Part shown: one piece after another, positions 1 to 10,144 of the stretch
How the letters are laid out: every line of letters begins with the position of its first letter
Numbering within the stretch: position 1 is the stretch's first letter
Assembly (NCBI GenBank): GCA_944321525.1
Contig: CALULQ010000010.1
Coordinates: 35,000-98,999 of the forward strand
Length of the DNA stretch: 64,000 nt
Direction of reading: 5' to 3'
Origin: an uncultured Paraprevotella sp.
Lineage (GTDB): Bacteria > Bacteroidota > Bacteroidia > Bacteroidales > Bacteroidaceae
Position numbers and translations under genes: made by a program
The notes under the pieces: generated by a model
What the model was told of the DNA's origin: nothing
The model's input: the letters and a program-made list of their open reading frames with translations, nothing else
Database searches by the model: none

Positions 1-405
1 CACGTCGACGGAGAGGACAGCCACCTGGCGGCGGATGTCGTTGACGGCGCTTTCCTTTTCGGCGGCGATTTGGTGGCGCGTCTCGTCGAGCGCTTTCTGG
101 GCCTCTTCGCGGGCTCGCCCGCGGGCGTCCGCTACGATTTGGTCGCGCGTGGCAGCGGCTTCCTTCAGTATGGCCGACTGTTGCCGCCGCGCTTCTGCCA
201 GCAGGTTTTCCACTTCGGTTTTAGCCTGTTGCAGCTGTTCGTTGGCTTGGCGCGCGGCTTCCAGCGAACTGTCGATGTATTTCTTTCGTTTGTCCACTGC
301 GTTGATGATGACCGGGAAGGCGTACTTCGCCAAGATGAAGAATACGACTCCGAAGCAGACCACCATCCAGAACAGCAGACCCGAATCTGGTGTCAGCAGT
401 CCCAT
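1..405 (-). CDS. atpF: F0F1 ATP synthase subunit b, 3' part off window edge
   Basis: The peripheral stalk subunit of the F0 sector, which holds the alpha/beta hexamer to the membrane. The visible 135 codons begin [19 protein letters not shown], a single N-terminal membrane helix (about residues 8-27), followed by a charged, Ala/Glu/Gln-rich coiled coil typical of subunit b. The gene is cut by the left end of the window, so the last 30 or so residues are missing. It starts 14 bases after the atpE stop and belongs to the atpD-C-B-E-F run. Family assignment rests on architecture plus operon position. Confidence 0.9.
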   Translation of the reverse strand, partial: MGLLTPDSGLLFWMVVCFGVVFFILAKYAFPVIINAVDKRKKYIDSSLEAARQANEQLQQAKTEVENLLAEARRQQSAILKEAAATRDQIVADARGRAREEAQKALDETRHQIAAEKESAVNDIRRQVAVLSVDV

Positions 406-419
406 GATGTGCGCAGGGG

Positions 420-689
<270 letters not shown>

Positions 690-705
690 TTAAATGATTA
701 ATACT

Positions 706-1776
706 TTATTTGTTTTCTGTTGTTGTTTCCGCTTGGGGATGCGCGATGCCGATGAATATCGCCGACAAGAGTGTGAACACGTAGGCCTGGATGAATGCCA
801 CCAGCACCTCCAACGCGTTCAGGAATATGCCGAAAATGACGGCGATGAAGCTCATCGAACTGCAAATGCCCGCGCCCAGCTGCGCCGTGATGAAGATGAT
901 GCACACGATGCTCAGGATGCCCGCGTGGCCGGCCATGAGGTTGGCGAACAGTCGCATGGCCAGCGTGAAGGGCTTGGTGAACACGCCGATGAACTCAATC
1001 AGCGGCATGAGCGGCACGGGGGCCTTGAGCCACGTGGGCACGTTGGGCCAGAAGATGTCCTTCCAATATTCCTTCGAACCGGTGACGTTGGTCAGCACGA
1101 ACGTGAACAAGGCCAGCACCACCGTGATGGCGATGTTGCCCGTGATGTTCGCCCCGCCGGGGAAGAACGGCACCAAGCCCATCAGGTTGTTCAACAAGAT
1201 GAAGAAGAAGGCGGTGAGCAGGTAGGGGGCATACCGCCGGTATTGCGCTCCCACGCAGCTTTTCACCACATCCTCGTAGATGTACATCACCGTGGCTTCC
1301 ATCATGCCCACGCCTCCCTTGGGGGCGGACTCGTTCACTTCGTGCCGCTTGTACCAGCGGGCGCAGCCCAGCATGATGGCCACCAGCAGGGCGCTGTTGA
1401 TGAAGAGGGCCAGCACATTTTTCGTGATGGAGATGTCCAGCGGGCGCACTTCCTCGCCCGCGGCATTTCGCTCCACGATTTTCTTGGCATGGCTTCCTTC
1501 CTGCGCGATGTAGAGTCCTTCGTATTCCGCCCCGTCTTTCAGCCGGTCGGAAGAGAACACATGCCAGCCCGTGGAACTCTTCACGATGACGGGCAGGGGG
1601 ATGTGCACCGACACGTCGCCGACGTCCGTGATGTGCCATTCGTAGGAGTCCTCGATGTGGCCGAACACGATTCCGGCCACGTCGATTCCTTTTTCAGCCT
1701 CCGCCGCCCGTGCGGTCTGTGGGGCGAGCAGCAGGCAGAGGCCGGCGATGATGGATAGATATTTTGTCCGTTTCAT
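706..1776 (-). CDS. atpB: F0F1 ATP synthase subunit a
   Basis: Membrane stator subunit that forms the two ion half-channels against the c-ring. The start is placed at the Met of MKRTKYLSI, which gives a signal-like N-terminus (cleavable-looking, ...LLLAPQTARAAEAEKG) followed by a long extracytoplasmic segment before the membrane helices; an upstream Met at 1803 is also in frame. The long N-terminal extension is usual in Bacteroidetes AtpB. The C-terminal helices hold the conserved polar residues around RLFANLMAGHA, with the essential Arg. No atpI-like gene sits between atpC and atpB. Confidence 0.93.
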   Translation of the reverse strand: MKRTKYLSIIAGLCLLLAPQTARAAEAEKGIDVAGIVFGHIEDSYEWHITDVGDVSVHIPLPVIVKSSTGWHVFSSDRLKDGAEYEGLYIAQEGSHAKKIVERNAAGEEVRPLDISITKNVLALFINSALLVAIMLGCARWYKRHEVNESAPKGGVGMMEATVMYIYEDVVKSCVGAQYRRYAPYLLTAFFFILLNNLMGLVPFFPGGANITGNIAITVVLALFTFVLTNVTGSKEYWKDIFWPNVPTWLKAPVPLMPLIEFIGVFTKPFTLAMRLFANLMAGHAGILSIVCIIFITAQLGAGICSSMSFIAVIFGIFLNALEVLVAFIQAYVFTLLSAIFIGIAHPQAETTTENK

Positions 1777-1830
1777 TCTTTGTTTTGCTTTATTCTGTAC
1801 CAATCTCCTTGTGTATGGCGTGTGGCGGCT

Positions 1831-2091
1831 TCAGCCTTTTGCCACCGTCACGCAGACCGACACCTCGTTGCGGAGCACTTCCACGAATCCGCCTTCGATG
1901 GCGATGCTCTCTTTCCCTTCGGCATGCCGGAACGTGACCTCGCCCTTGTCGAGCGACGAAATCAGCGGGGCATGGTTGTGGTACACGCCGAACAGCCCCA
2001 GGCTTCCGGGGAGTTTCACATACTGCACGTCGCCGTCGAACAATGTCTTTTCGGGAGACACGATAACCAGATGGATGTTCTCGCTTTCCAT
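1831..2091 (-). CDS. atpC: F0F1 ATP synthase subunit epsilon (short form)
   Basis: Central-stalk subunit that couples F1 to the c-ring. At 86 residues it consists only of the N-terminal beta-sandwich (VSPEKTLFDGDV, LPGSLGLFGVYHNHAPLIS) and lacks the C-terminal two-helix inhibitory domain found in longer epsilon subunits. Short epsilon is common in Bacteroidetes. The start is 6 bases after the atpD stop, so the two are almost certainly co-transcribed. Confidence 0.93.
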   Translation of the reverse strand: MESENIHLVIVSPEKTLFDGDVQYVKLPGSLGLFGVYHNHAPLISSLDKGEVTFRHAEGKESIAIEGGFVEVLRNEVSVCVTVAKG

Positions 2092-2097
2092 GTTTCT

Positions 2098-3630
<1,533 letters not shown>

Positions 3631-3631
3631 T

Positions 3632-3644
3632 TATACCTTATTAT
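3632..3644 (-). promoter_or_regulatory. 13-mer TATAATAAGGTAT before atpD
   Basis: Read on the minus strand, this AT-rich 13-mer sits 10 bases upstream of the atpD ATG. Perfect copies lie at the starts of glnA and the ModF-like gene and one in the GT2 gene. The function is unknown; promoter, ribosome-access or protein-binding roles are all possible. Confidence 0.4.
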
Positions 3645-3834
3645 AATAATATTGTTTTATTCGTTTCGTGTTCTTTTTGTCCGCCGAAGTAGCCCTTTTT
3701 TCATCCGCCTGCTGCGGAACTTTCAGCCTGCTTGGCTTTATCAACATTCTTATACATAATTTAAGTCGGCGTGCCTTCTTTCAACCTCTCGTTTATCATT
3801 GTTTAACCTTGGGGCGCTTCCTTTTTCGTTATTT

Positions 3835-3842
3835 CAAAGTTA
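3835..3842 (-). promoter_or_regulatory. -7 box TAACTTTG for the atp genes
   Basis: Matches the Bacteroidetes TAnnTTTG consensus on the minus strand. If used, the atpD transcript has a leader of roughly 200 bases. It is back to back with the LysR promoter. No convincing -33 box was identified. Confidence 0.5.
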
Positions 3843-3862
3843 CTACCAAATTTTCTTTTTCG

Positions 3863-3870
3863 TAAATTTG
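3863..3870 (+). promoter_or_regulatory. -7 box TAAATTTG for the lysR-type gene
   Basis: TAnnTTTG match on the plus strand, about 40 bases before the ATG of the LysR-family gene. It overlaps the same short region as the divergent atp promoter. Confidence 0.5.
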
Positions 3871-3909
3871 CAGAATTAATAATATTCATGATTTCTATTG
3901 GAATTTCTT

Positions 3910-4881
3910 ATGGAATTGACACCGCTGAGATACTTCGTCAAGTTGGCCGATGTGCTATCCTTCACAGAAGCCGCAAAGGAACTTTTTATAACTCAAAGCA
4001 CTTTGTCGCTGAGCATCAAGCAGCTGGAAGAAGAGCTGGGCGTGAACCTTTTCGACCGAATCGGGAAGAAAGTGTTTCTGACCGATGCCGGGAGCGATTT
4101 CCTGGCCTGCGCGCGCAAGGCGCTCGAGGAGGTGGAATACGGCGTGCAGCACCTGAAAGAAATGCAACACGTATGCACGGGGAAGGTGAGAATCGGAGTG
4201 ATATACAGCCTGTTCCAGTTGCTGAACCATTGCGTGCTGAATTTCACGCGGGCCTTTCCCAAGGCCGAACTTTCCATCGTGTATTCCCATTCGGTGCTGG
4301 AACTGGTGGAGCTGATCAACTCCAACAAGCTGGATTTCGCCTTGAGCTATAATCCCCAGGACGTGTCGGCACTGACGGAGTCCACGGAGTATGCCAGCCT
4401 GCCCCTGTGCGTCATTGCCCACGAGCACCATCCGGTGGCGGTGCGCAAGCGTTTCTCGCTGGCAGACCTGAACGAGTTCCCCCTCGTGTTCCTCGAAAAG
4501 GAGCTTTACACCCGCAAGGTGATAGACCGGATGCTGGCCCAATACAAGGTGAAGGTGAAGCCGCAGATAGAAGTCAACAGCACGCCTTTGTTGCTGGAGA
4601 TGTTGCGCACAGGGCATTGGATCACCATCCTGCCGCAGGACGCCACGGTGGGCAGCCCGGGGCTGAAGGCCGTCCCCATCAAGGAGAAGACCGAGATGAT
4701 GCACGTGTGCCTGCTGTCGCTCAAAGGGAAGAGGCACTCGTTGCTGGCAGAGAAGTTCCTGGACGTGTTGAAAGAGGGAACGCAAAAGATTGAGGCCCTC
4801 AGGCTCTCCGGCCGGAAAGGGACGGGGTGGACCGAAGGCGACGCCGCGGCGGACGCACGGCTGTCGGCCCCCGGCAGATGA
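3910..4881 (+). CDS. LysR-family transcriptional regulator
   Basis: The N-terminal winged helix-turn-helix is clear (LRYFVKLADVLSFTEAAKELFITQST, then LSLSIKQLEEELGVNLFDR), followed by a substrate-binding-like effector domain from about residue 90. The ATG giving MELTPLRYF is preferred over an in-frame TTG at 3898 because LysR proteins start this way. The C-terminal tail after about residue 300 is low-complexity and Gly/Ala-rich. It lies 39 bases upstream of pncB on the same strand, so a link to NAD metabolism is possible but not shown; it could also be autoregulated or act on the divergent atp promoter. Confidence 0.88.
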   Translation: MELTPLRYFVKLADVLSFTEAAKELFITQSTLSLSIKQLEEELGVNLFDRIGKKVFLTDAGSDFLACARKALEEVEYGVQHLKEMQHVCTGKVRIGVIYSLFQLLNHCVLNFTRAFPKAELSIVYSHSVLELVELINSNKLDFALSYNPQDVSALTESTEYASLPLCVIAHEHHPVAVRKRFSLADLNEFPLVFLEKELYTRKVIDRMLAQYKVKVKPQIEVNSTPLLLEMLRTGHWITILPQDATVGSPGLKAVPIKEKTEMMHVCLLSLKGKRHSLLAEKFLDVLKEGTQKIEALRLSGRKGTGWTEGDAAADARLSAPGR

Positions 4882-4920
4882 ACGGATTTTTGGTTTTGAG
4901 AACAGAATAAATTACGCGAT

Positions 4921-6126
4921 ATGAAAAGAATAATCAATCATTTCACAGACGACGACCTGTATAAGCTCACCATGTGTTGCGCGGTCATCGACAATTTCCC
5001 ACGCGCGCAGGTGAAATACCAATTCACCGACCGCGACCGCACGGTGTATCCCCCGGGATTCGCCGAAGAACTGATGGAGCAGGTGGCCATGCTCGAGGAC
5101 GTGGCCATCACGGAAGAAGAAATAGACTTCATGCGCCATCGCTGCAGCTACATCCCCGGATGGTTCTACACCTACCTGAAAGGCTACCGCTTCAGCCGCA
5201 AATGGGTGAAGGCGTGGCAGGACGACGAAGGCCACTTGTCGGTGGAGTTTGAAGGCAGCTGGGCCGACACCATACTGCTCGAGGTGAAGGTGCTGGCCAT
5301 CATTTCGGAACTCTACTACCGCATGGCGGGCATGGACGGAGGCTTCGACTACGATGCCTATTACCGCAAGACATACGAGAAGGCCTCGAGGCTGCTGGAG
5401 GCCGGTTGCGTGTTCAGCGACTTCGGCACGCGCCGCCGCGCCTCGTTCGAAGCCGAGGAGGCGGTGGTGCGCGCCATGAAGGACTGCCAACGCAGCCGCG
5501 AGTGGCCCGGACGGTTCGTGGGCACCAGCAACGTCTATCTGGCCATGGCGCACGACCTCTTGCCCGTGGGCACCATGGCCCACGAGTTTGTCTGTGCCAT
5601 CGGAGGAATGTACGGGCCGCAGATGGCCAACCACATCGCCATGAACTCTTGGCGGAACACGTTCCGCGGGGCATTGGGCACCTATCTCTACGACAGCTTC
5701 GGGTGGGACATCTTCAGCCTGAACTTCTCGGAAGACTTTGCCAACCTGTTCAAGGGGCTGCGCGTGGACAGCGGGGACAACCGCGAAGAGCTGCGCAAGA
5801 TTGTGGAGAAATACCGCTCGCTGGGCATCGACCCGCGCACGAAGCAGGTGGTGTTCAGCAATGCGCTCGACACGGACGCCGCCATCGAAATCCAGAGTTA
5901 TGCCAAAGACTTTTGCCAGCCGTCGTTCGGCATCGGCACGCACTTCACCAACGACTTCGACGGCGTGAAGCCGATGAACATCGTCATCAAGCTTGTGGCC
6001 GTGAAAATCACCGAACTCTGGACCTTCTACAACGACACTTGCAAGTTGAGCGAAGACGACGGCAAGCACACCGGCAAGCCCGAGGTCATCCGCCGCTTCA
6101 TGGAGGCGCTGCACATGGAGGGATGA
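4921..6126 (+). CDS. pncB: Nicotinate phosphoribosyltransferase
   Basis: Makes nicotinate mononucleotide from nicotinate and PRPP in the NAD salvage (Preiss-Handler) pathway. The 401 residues match the usual PncB length. Recognisable segments are FTDDDLYKLTM at the N-terminus, SWADTILLEVKVLAIISELYY, the SDFGTRRRASF motif and GTSNVYLA, then the C-terminal GIGTHFTNDF loop that binds phosphate in the family. It follows the LysR gene closely and is followed by about 700 bases without a gene. Confidence 0.95.
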   Translation: MKRIINHFTDDDLYKLTMCCAVIDNFPRAQVKYQFTDRDRTVYPPGFAEELMEQVAMLEDVAITEEEIDFMRHRCSYIPGWFYTYLKGYRFSRKWVKAWQDDEGHLSVEFEGSWADTILLEVKVLAIISELYYRMAGMDGGFDYDAYYRKTYEKASRLLEAGCVFSDFGTRRRASFEAEEAVVRAMKDCQRSREWPGRFVGTSNVYLAMAHDLLPVGTMAHEFVCAIGGMYGPQMANHIAMNSWRNTFRGALGTYLYDSFGWDIFSLNFSEDFANLFKGLRVDSGDNREELRKIVEKYRSLGIDPRTKQVVFSNALDTDAAIEIQSYAKDFCQPSFGIGTHFTNDFDGVKPMNIVIKLVAVKITELWTFYNDTCKLSEDDGKHTGKPEVIRRFMEALHMEG

Positions 6127-6300
6127 CCGGCAGCCGGAGCCTCTTCCCGGCGATATCCGGATTTTATAGGGGGGCTTTATGGCTGGGTAAAAAAACTTTA
6201 ATGCGGAAGGGCCATATGGCCTCCCTCTCCTTTTGTGCCGATACGCTTATGACGGTGCTCCGGCCGGAGGCGGCCGACAGGCCTCGTGCGGCGTGCCGTC

Positions 6301-6423
6301 CGTGCCCGATGCCCCATCCCTTCGTGCGGAGGCCGCCAGCGTACTCTGCGGCAAGTACTCGAGTACTCTCCGCAGAGTACTCGAGTGCCTTGCGGAAAGC
6401 ACGATTCGGCATTCCGCAAGGCA
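6301..6423 (-). repeat. Hairpin repeat element, copy 1 (three units)
   Basis: Minus-oriented copy of the dispersed element. The 18-bp hairpin units occupy 6341-6358, 6363-6380 and 6385-6402, joined by TCGA. Loops read GCGG, CCGC and GCGG on the plus strand. The third unit has arms GTGC and GCAC instead of GTAC and GTAC, a paired substitution that keeps the stem. The polar flank CCGTGCCCGATG (degenerate here) and the CCGCAAGG flank mark the ends. Confidence 0.85.
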
Positions 6424-6798
6424 TTTGCCCGCTTTCCGCGGCCATAAAGTCGGAAATGTGGATGCCGTTCCAGCACGCAACGCGCGATTTCGGGATAAGA
6501 AAAGGCAGGGAGAAACCATTTTACGAGCGCCCCATGGGAAAACCATTGCATGGTGCAGACGGGATAAAATCAGGACATACTTCAGCCGATGGGAGCGTTG
6601 CGGAGATTTTTTCGGAACAGTCCCCGCTGACAATGTTCTTCTCACCCTGGAGCTTGAAATGGCAAAAATGGCAATCCGAGGTTGAAATTCAGCGGGCGGA
6701 CTCTTTCTTTATACCTTATTTCTATACATTGTCTCTGTTTTTATCGGATGAGAATAGTTAAAAATGACTGATAATAAACAGAGTTCGCATAAAATATC

Positions 6799-6806
6799 TA
6801 CCTTTG
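6799..6806 (+). promoter_or_regulatory. -7 box TACCTTTG for the nitroreductase
   Basis: Good TAnnTTTG match, 20 bases before the start codon. The region upstream is locally AT-rich. Confidence 0.6.
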
Positions 6807-6826
6807 CAGCCGGTAAATAAAGATGC

Positions 6827-7360
6827 ATGATGGATTTTTCAGAATTAGTACAAAAAAGGCAGAGCGACCGGAAGTATGAACGGCGTCCGGTGGACCGCGA
6901 TTTGGTCGTGCGCTGCCTCGAAGCCGCCAGGCTGGCGCCTTCGGCTTGCAATTCACAGCCATGGAAGTTCGTGGTGGTGGACGACCCCGATTTGGTGAAA
7001 CAAATAGGGGAGGCCGCGGCCAGTCTGGGCATGAACGGATTTGCCCGCGAGGTGCCGGTCATCGTGGCCGTGGTGTTGGAGAAGATGAACCTCACGGCGC
7101 GCATCGGCAGCGTCATTAAAGACAAGGAATATTCGTTGCTCGATGTGGGCATCGCGGTGGAGCATTTCTGCCTGCAGGCAGCCGAACTGGGGCTGGGCAC
7201 GTGCATCATGGGGTGGTTCGACGAGAAGAAGGTGAAGAAGCTTCTGGGCATCGGCAGCAAGCGCGTCCCCCTCTTGGTGTCGCTGGGCTATCCGGCGGGA
7301 GAAACGCGCCGCAAAGCGCGCAAGGCATTGGACGAAATGAGCTGTTGGAACAAATATTAA
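6827..7360 (+). CDS. Nitroreductase-family FMN oxidoreductase
   Basis: A 177-residue single-domain flavoprotein. Family marks are the FMN phosphate-binding start VQKRQSDRKYERRPV, the LAPSACNSQPWKFVVVDD segment, and the C-terminal GLGTCIMGWFDEKKVKKLLGI with LVSLGYPAGE. These enzymes use NAD(P)H to reduce quinones, nitro compounds or similar acceptors; the substrate cannot be told from sequence. It is a short form lacking long insertions. The ATG at 6830 is an equally plausible start. It is 10 bases before the EamA gene, which suggests co-transcription. Confidence 0.88.
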   Translation: MMDFSELVQKRQSDRKYERRPVDRDLVVRCLEAARLAPSACNSQPWKFVVVDDPDLVKQIGEAAASLGMNGFAREVPVIVAVVLEKMNLTARIGSVIKDKEYSLLDVGIAVEHFCLQAAELGLGTCIMGWFDEKKVKKLLGIGSKRVPLLVSLGYPAGETRRKARKALDEMSCWNKY

Positions 7361-7370
7361 AATTGGAAAT

Positions 7371-8282
7371 ATGGATAATGTGAAACTGAAAGGCTATCTT
7401 TTTGGCGTGATTGCCTCTGTGAGCTACGGTTTGAATCCTTTGTTTGCCCTTCCGCTGTATGCCTCGGGCATGCTGGTGGATTCCGTGTTGTTCTATCGCT
7501 ATGCCTTTGCCCTGTTGTGTCTGGCGGTCGTGATGAAGCTGAGCGGGCAGTCGTTTGCGCTGAAGCGGCAGGAGATTCTTCCGCTGATGGTCATGGGGTT
7601 GTTGTTCTCCTTTTCGTCATTGTTCCTGTTCGAGAGTTTCAACTACATGGACGCAGGCATCGCGTCGACGATTCTGTTCATGTATCCCGTGCTCGTGGCT
7701 GTGATTATGGCACTGTTCTTCAAGGAGCGGTTGAGCCTGGTGAAGGCCCTGTCGATAGCCACGGCTTTTGTGGGCATCACGTTCTTGTATGAAGGCGAGG
7801 GAGGCGTGACGCTGAACCTCACGGGCGTTTGCTTCGTATTGCTGTCGTCCTTGACCTATGCCTTGTATATTGTGGGCGTCAACCGTTCCTCGCTGAAGGA
7901 GATGCCGGGCCTGAAACTGACGTTTTATGCCATATTGTTCGGCTCGTTGGTTTACATTGTCCGGCTTCGCGGCTGCGTGGACCTGCAGTTGCTGGAAAGC
8001 GCGGATCAGTGGGTGAATGCCTTGGGGTTGGCTTTGTTCCCCTCGGTCATTTCCATGGTGACGATAGCCAAGTCCATCCGCTTCATCGGTCCGACCCCGG
8101 CCGCCATTCTGGGCGCCTTGGAGCCGCTGACGGCTTTGTTCGTGGGTGTTGTGGTGTTCCACGAGCGGCTCACTGCCGGCAACATGGTGGGCATCGTTCT
8201 TGTTTTGGCGGCAGTGACATTGGTGGCAGCCGGACCGGCTGGGTTGGCCCGTCTGAAAGCCGCATGGCATAAGGAAGGCTGA
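7371..8282 (+). CDS. EamA/DMT-family membrane transporter
   Basis: A 303-residue protein with about ten predicted membrane helices arranged as two EamA repeats. The second repeat ends with the typical GPTPAAILGALEPLTALFVGVVVFHERLT segment. Family members export amino acids, nucleotide sugars or drugs; the substrate is unknown. It is 10 bases downstream of the nitroreductase and is followed by a strong hairpin terminator. Confidence 0.88.
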   Translation: MDNVKLKGYLFGVIASVSYGLNPLFALPLYASGMLVDSVLFYRYAFALLCLAVVMKLSGQSFALKRQEILPLMVMGLLFSFSSLFLFESFNYMDAGIASTILFMYPVLVAVIMALFFKERLSLVKALSIATAFVGITFLYEGEGGVTLNLTGVCFVLLSSLTYALYIVGVNRSSLKEMPGLKLTFYAILFGSLVYIVRLRGCVDLQLLESADQWVNALGLALFPSVISMVTIAKSIRFIGPTPAAILGALEPLTALFVGVVVFHERLTAGNMVGIVLVLAAVTLVAAGPAGLARLKAAWHKEG

Positions 8283-8316
8283 GGAGTGCGGCACACGTAG
8301 CTATAAAGCAAAACAG

Positions 8317-8364
8317 AAGCGGGTGTATCCGAATCGGAACGATGGGATACACCCGCTTTTGTTT
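8317..8364. terminator. Bidirectional hairpin terminator
   Basis: Perfect 14-bp inverted repeat AAGCGGGTGTATCC with a 14-base loop, flanked by A-rich and T-rich tracts. It lies between the converging EamA gene and the lipoprotein gene and could stop both transcripts. Confidence 0.85.
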
Positions 8365-8422
8365 TGGGGAATGGGCAGCTGCCGTCTACGGTGTGGCGAT
8401 GGCAGTCGGCCCGGGGACGGTG

Positions 8423-10066
8423 TCACGGGCGTTTCAGCAGTAAGGCCTCGTGGGCTTGCGCTACGCGGACCGATTCCGTGTCCGGCTGCCTTTCGTTGAC
8501 CTTGAGGCGCGTGGCTTTCAAGTCTTCAATGTGGAGGCTGTTCCGGTCCGACAGGTCGAACATGGCGCTGGAGCTTGTGCCGGAGAGCTTGATGCTCCTG
8601 TGCCATTCGGATTTCAGGTCGATGGCGTCAGAGCTGATGCCCGAAATGAGGAGGTCGCCGCCACCCTTCATGCGGATTTGCAGGCTGTCGCACGAGAGGC
8701 CGCCTTCCAGCCGCAGGTCGCCGTTGCCCAGCATGTCGATGCAGAGCTTTCCGCAGTGTATGTGTTGGTTCACGGCCAGCTGTTTGTTGCCGGAAGAGGT
8801 GATGTAGAGGTCTTGGCAACTGATGGGGCCGCACAGGATGTCACCGTCCACCGCGATGTGCAGCGTGGTGTCGCTTTCAATTCCGTCTTTCAGGATAAGC
8901 AGTCCGGTGCCGGCGTTCCGGATGGAAGTGACGGGAGGTGCTTTCAGTTCCACCCATTGCGGCGAGGGAGAAACGATGTGGGGATAACGCTTCATGTTGA
9001 GCAGGAAAGTGCCCCGACGGTCGACGAATGTCTCCATGTAGGACAGCAGGTTGCCCGGGGCCGTGATTTCCACGTCGGGTTCACCGGGGGTGGGCGTGTA
9101 GACGACATCCACGGTGGTGATGGTGACGATGCGGTTGAATCCCTTGGCTTCTATCTTCCGGCTCTCGTGGTTGATGTCCGGCGACACTTCCACCGTCTGC
9201 ACCTTGCCTACGGCCGTCACTTCATACACACCGGCGTATCCCGCGGCGAAGCCTTCGCCGGAGCGCCCCATGTCTTTCACCTGCAGTTCGGCATAGGCCG
9301 GATAGCCATTTCTCGTTCCTTGCGTGGCTTGGTCGTATGCTTGTTGGAGTTTCCCGCTCGGGTCGACAATCCAATAGAGCGTGGTGTCGTTGCAGGACAC
9401 GAACGTGCTTATCTCGTGTCCGATGACCAGTTCGCCCTTCACGTGCTTCTCGGGCACGTCGGTGAGCACGATGCTTTCCGGATCGAAGAGCGGCGCTTCC
9501 TGTCCGATTTCCACGAAGATGGCCAGGTCCGGGTGGCTGTCGTGCACCTCGAAGTAGCGCGTCCCACTGTTGCCCATGCCCCAGCCGTTGCAGGTGGCCG
9601 GGACGGCTTCTTTCTGGCTCTGAGCCTCAACCTGCTCGGCGTAGTCGCCTTTGGGCACCAGAATGTAGCGGGTGACGCCCTCGCGGTCGCACTCCTCTTC
9701 CCGGAATTTGCAGGTTTGTGTCGCGTCCCATCCCGGCGTGCTTGCCAGGATGTCCAGCACGTCGTCGATGTCGCCGTCCTCGATGGTGAACAGCTTGATG
9801 ACTTGCCGGCGGCTGTGGCGCATGCTGTCGCTCTGTTCCACGACCGCCCCGTGGAGTATGGCGTCGGTGGACACGTGTGTGCGGTGGTCTCGTTGCGCCC
9901 AGAATTTCAGGCCTGCGCCGGTCACGATTTCCCATTCAAAGCCTTCGCGGGCCGGAGCAGACGGTTGGCCGGGGAATGCCGGTAGGTTTTCGTCCCGCTG
10001 ACCGAAGCATCCGGTCAGAATAAAGAGGCAAACAGCGATGAGCGCATTTGTTGCATAGTTTTTCAT
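8423..10066 (-). CDS. Lipoprotein with C-terminal GIN-like beta-helix
   Basis: A 547-residue exported lipoprotein. The N-terminus has a signal peptide ending in the lipobox LTGC, with Cys at residue 20. Residues about 40-380 form a region I do not recognise. From about residue 385 the sequence turns into short repeating beta-strand turns rich in Gly, Ser and Asp (DGDILCGPIS, LGNGDLRLEGG, MKGGGDLLISG, SGTSSSAMFDL), resembling the GIN/DUF2807 head-domain fold of Bacteroidetes surface proteins. The likely location is the periplasm or cell surface. It sits downstream of glnA, but a terminator hairpin separates them. Function unknown. Confidence 0.75.
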   Translation of the reverse strand: MKNYATNALIAVCLFILTGCFGQRDENLPAFPGQPSAPAREGFEWEIVTGAGLKFWAQRDHRTHVSTDAILHGAVVEQSDSMRHSRRQVIKLFTIEDGDIDDVLDILASTPGWDATQTCKFREEECDREGVTRYILVPKGDYAEQVEAQSQKEAVPATCNGWGMGNSGTRYFEVHDSHPDLAIFVEIGQEAPLFDPESIVLTDVPEKHVKGELVIGHEISTFVSCNDTTLYWIVDPSGKLQQAYDQATQGTRNGYPAYAELQVKDMGRSGEGFAAGYAGVYEVTAVGKVQTVEVSPDINHESRKIEAKGFNRIVTITTVDVVYTPTPGEPDVEITAPGNLLSYMETFVDRRGTFLLNMKRYPHIVSPSPQWVELKAPPVTSIRNAGTGLLILKDGIESDTTLHIAVDGDILCGPISCQDLYITSSGNKQLAVNQHIHCGKLCIDMLGNGDLRLEGGLSCDSLQIRMKGGGDLLISGISSDAIDLKSEWHRSIKLSGTSSSAMFDLSDRNSLHIEDLKATRLKVNERQPDTESVRVAQAHEALLLKRP

Positions 10067-10103
10067 GATGGATGAATTGTTACGTAATTAAAAAATAAGG
10101 CGC

Positions 10104-10129
10104 CTTCCCGCATAAGGGCATGCGGGAAG
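10104..10129 (-). terminator. glnA terminator hairpin
   Basis: Perfect 10-bp stem CTTCCCGCAT with a 6-base loop. On the minus strand it is followed by GGCGCCTTATTTTTTAATT, so a T-rich tract follows the stem. It ends the agu-glnA unit before the lipoprotein gene. Confidence 0.8.
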
Positions 10130-10144
10130 ACGCGGTATGGATTC

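Larger units (their letters stand above)
6127..6826. other. 700-base intergenic region
   Basis: No coding region is supported. It holds a 12-bp palindrome GGCCATATGGCC at 6209-6220, repeat copy 1 (6301-6423), an AATAAGGTAT motif on the minus strand at 6711-6720, and the nitroreductase promoter at its right end. Open frames here are created by the hairpin repeat. Confidence 0.6.

Noticed and set aside
6164..6551. Minus-strand frames in the gap after pncB with LEYSAEST-like peptides
   Set aside because: The same peptides recur at all hairpin repeat copies in several frames, so they are translations of the repeat, not genes.
8450..9985. 511-codon plus-strand frame opposite the lipoprotein gene
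   Set aside because: The minus-strand frame has a lipobox, a coherent beta-helix and full length. The plus frame is a composition artefact.
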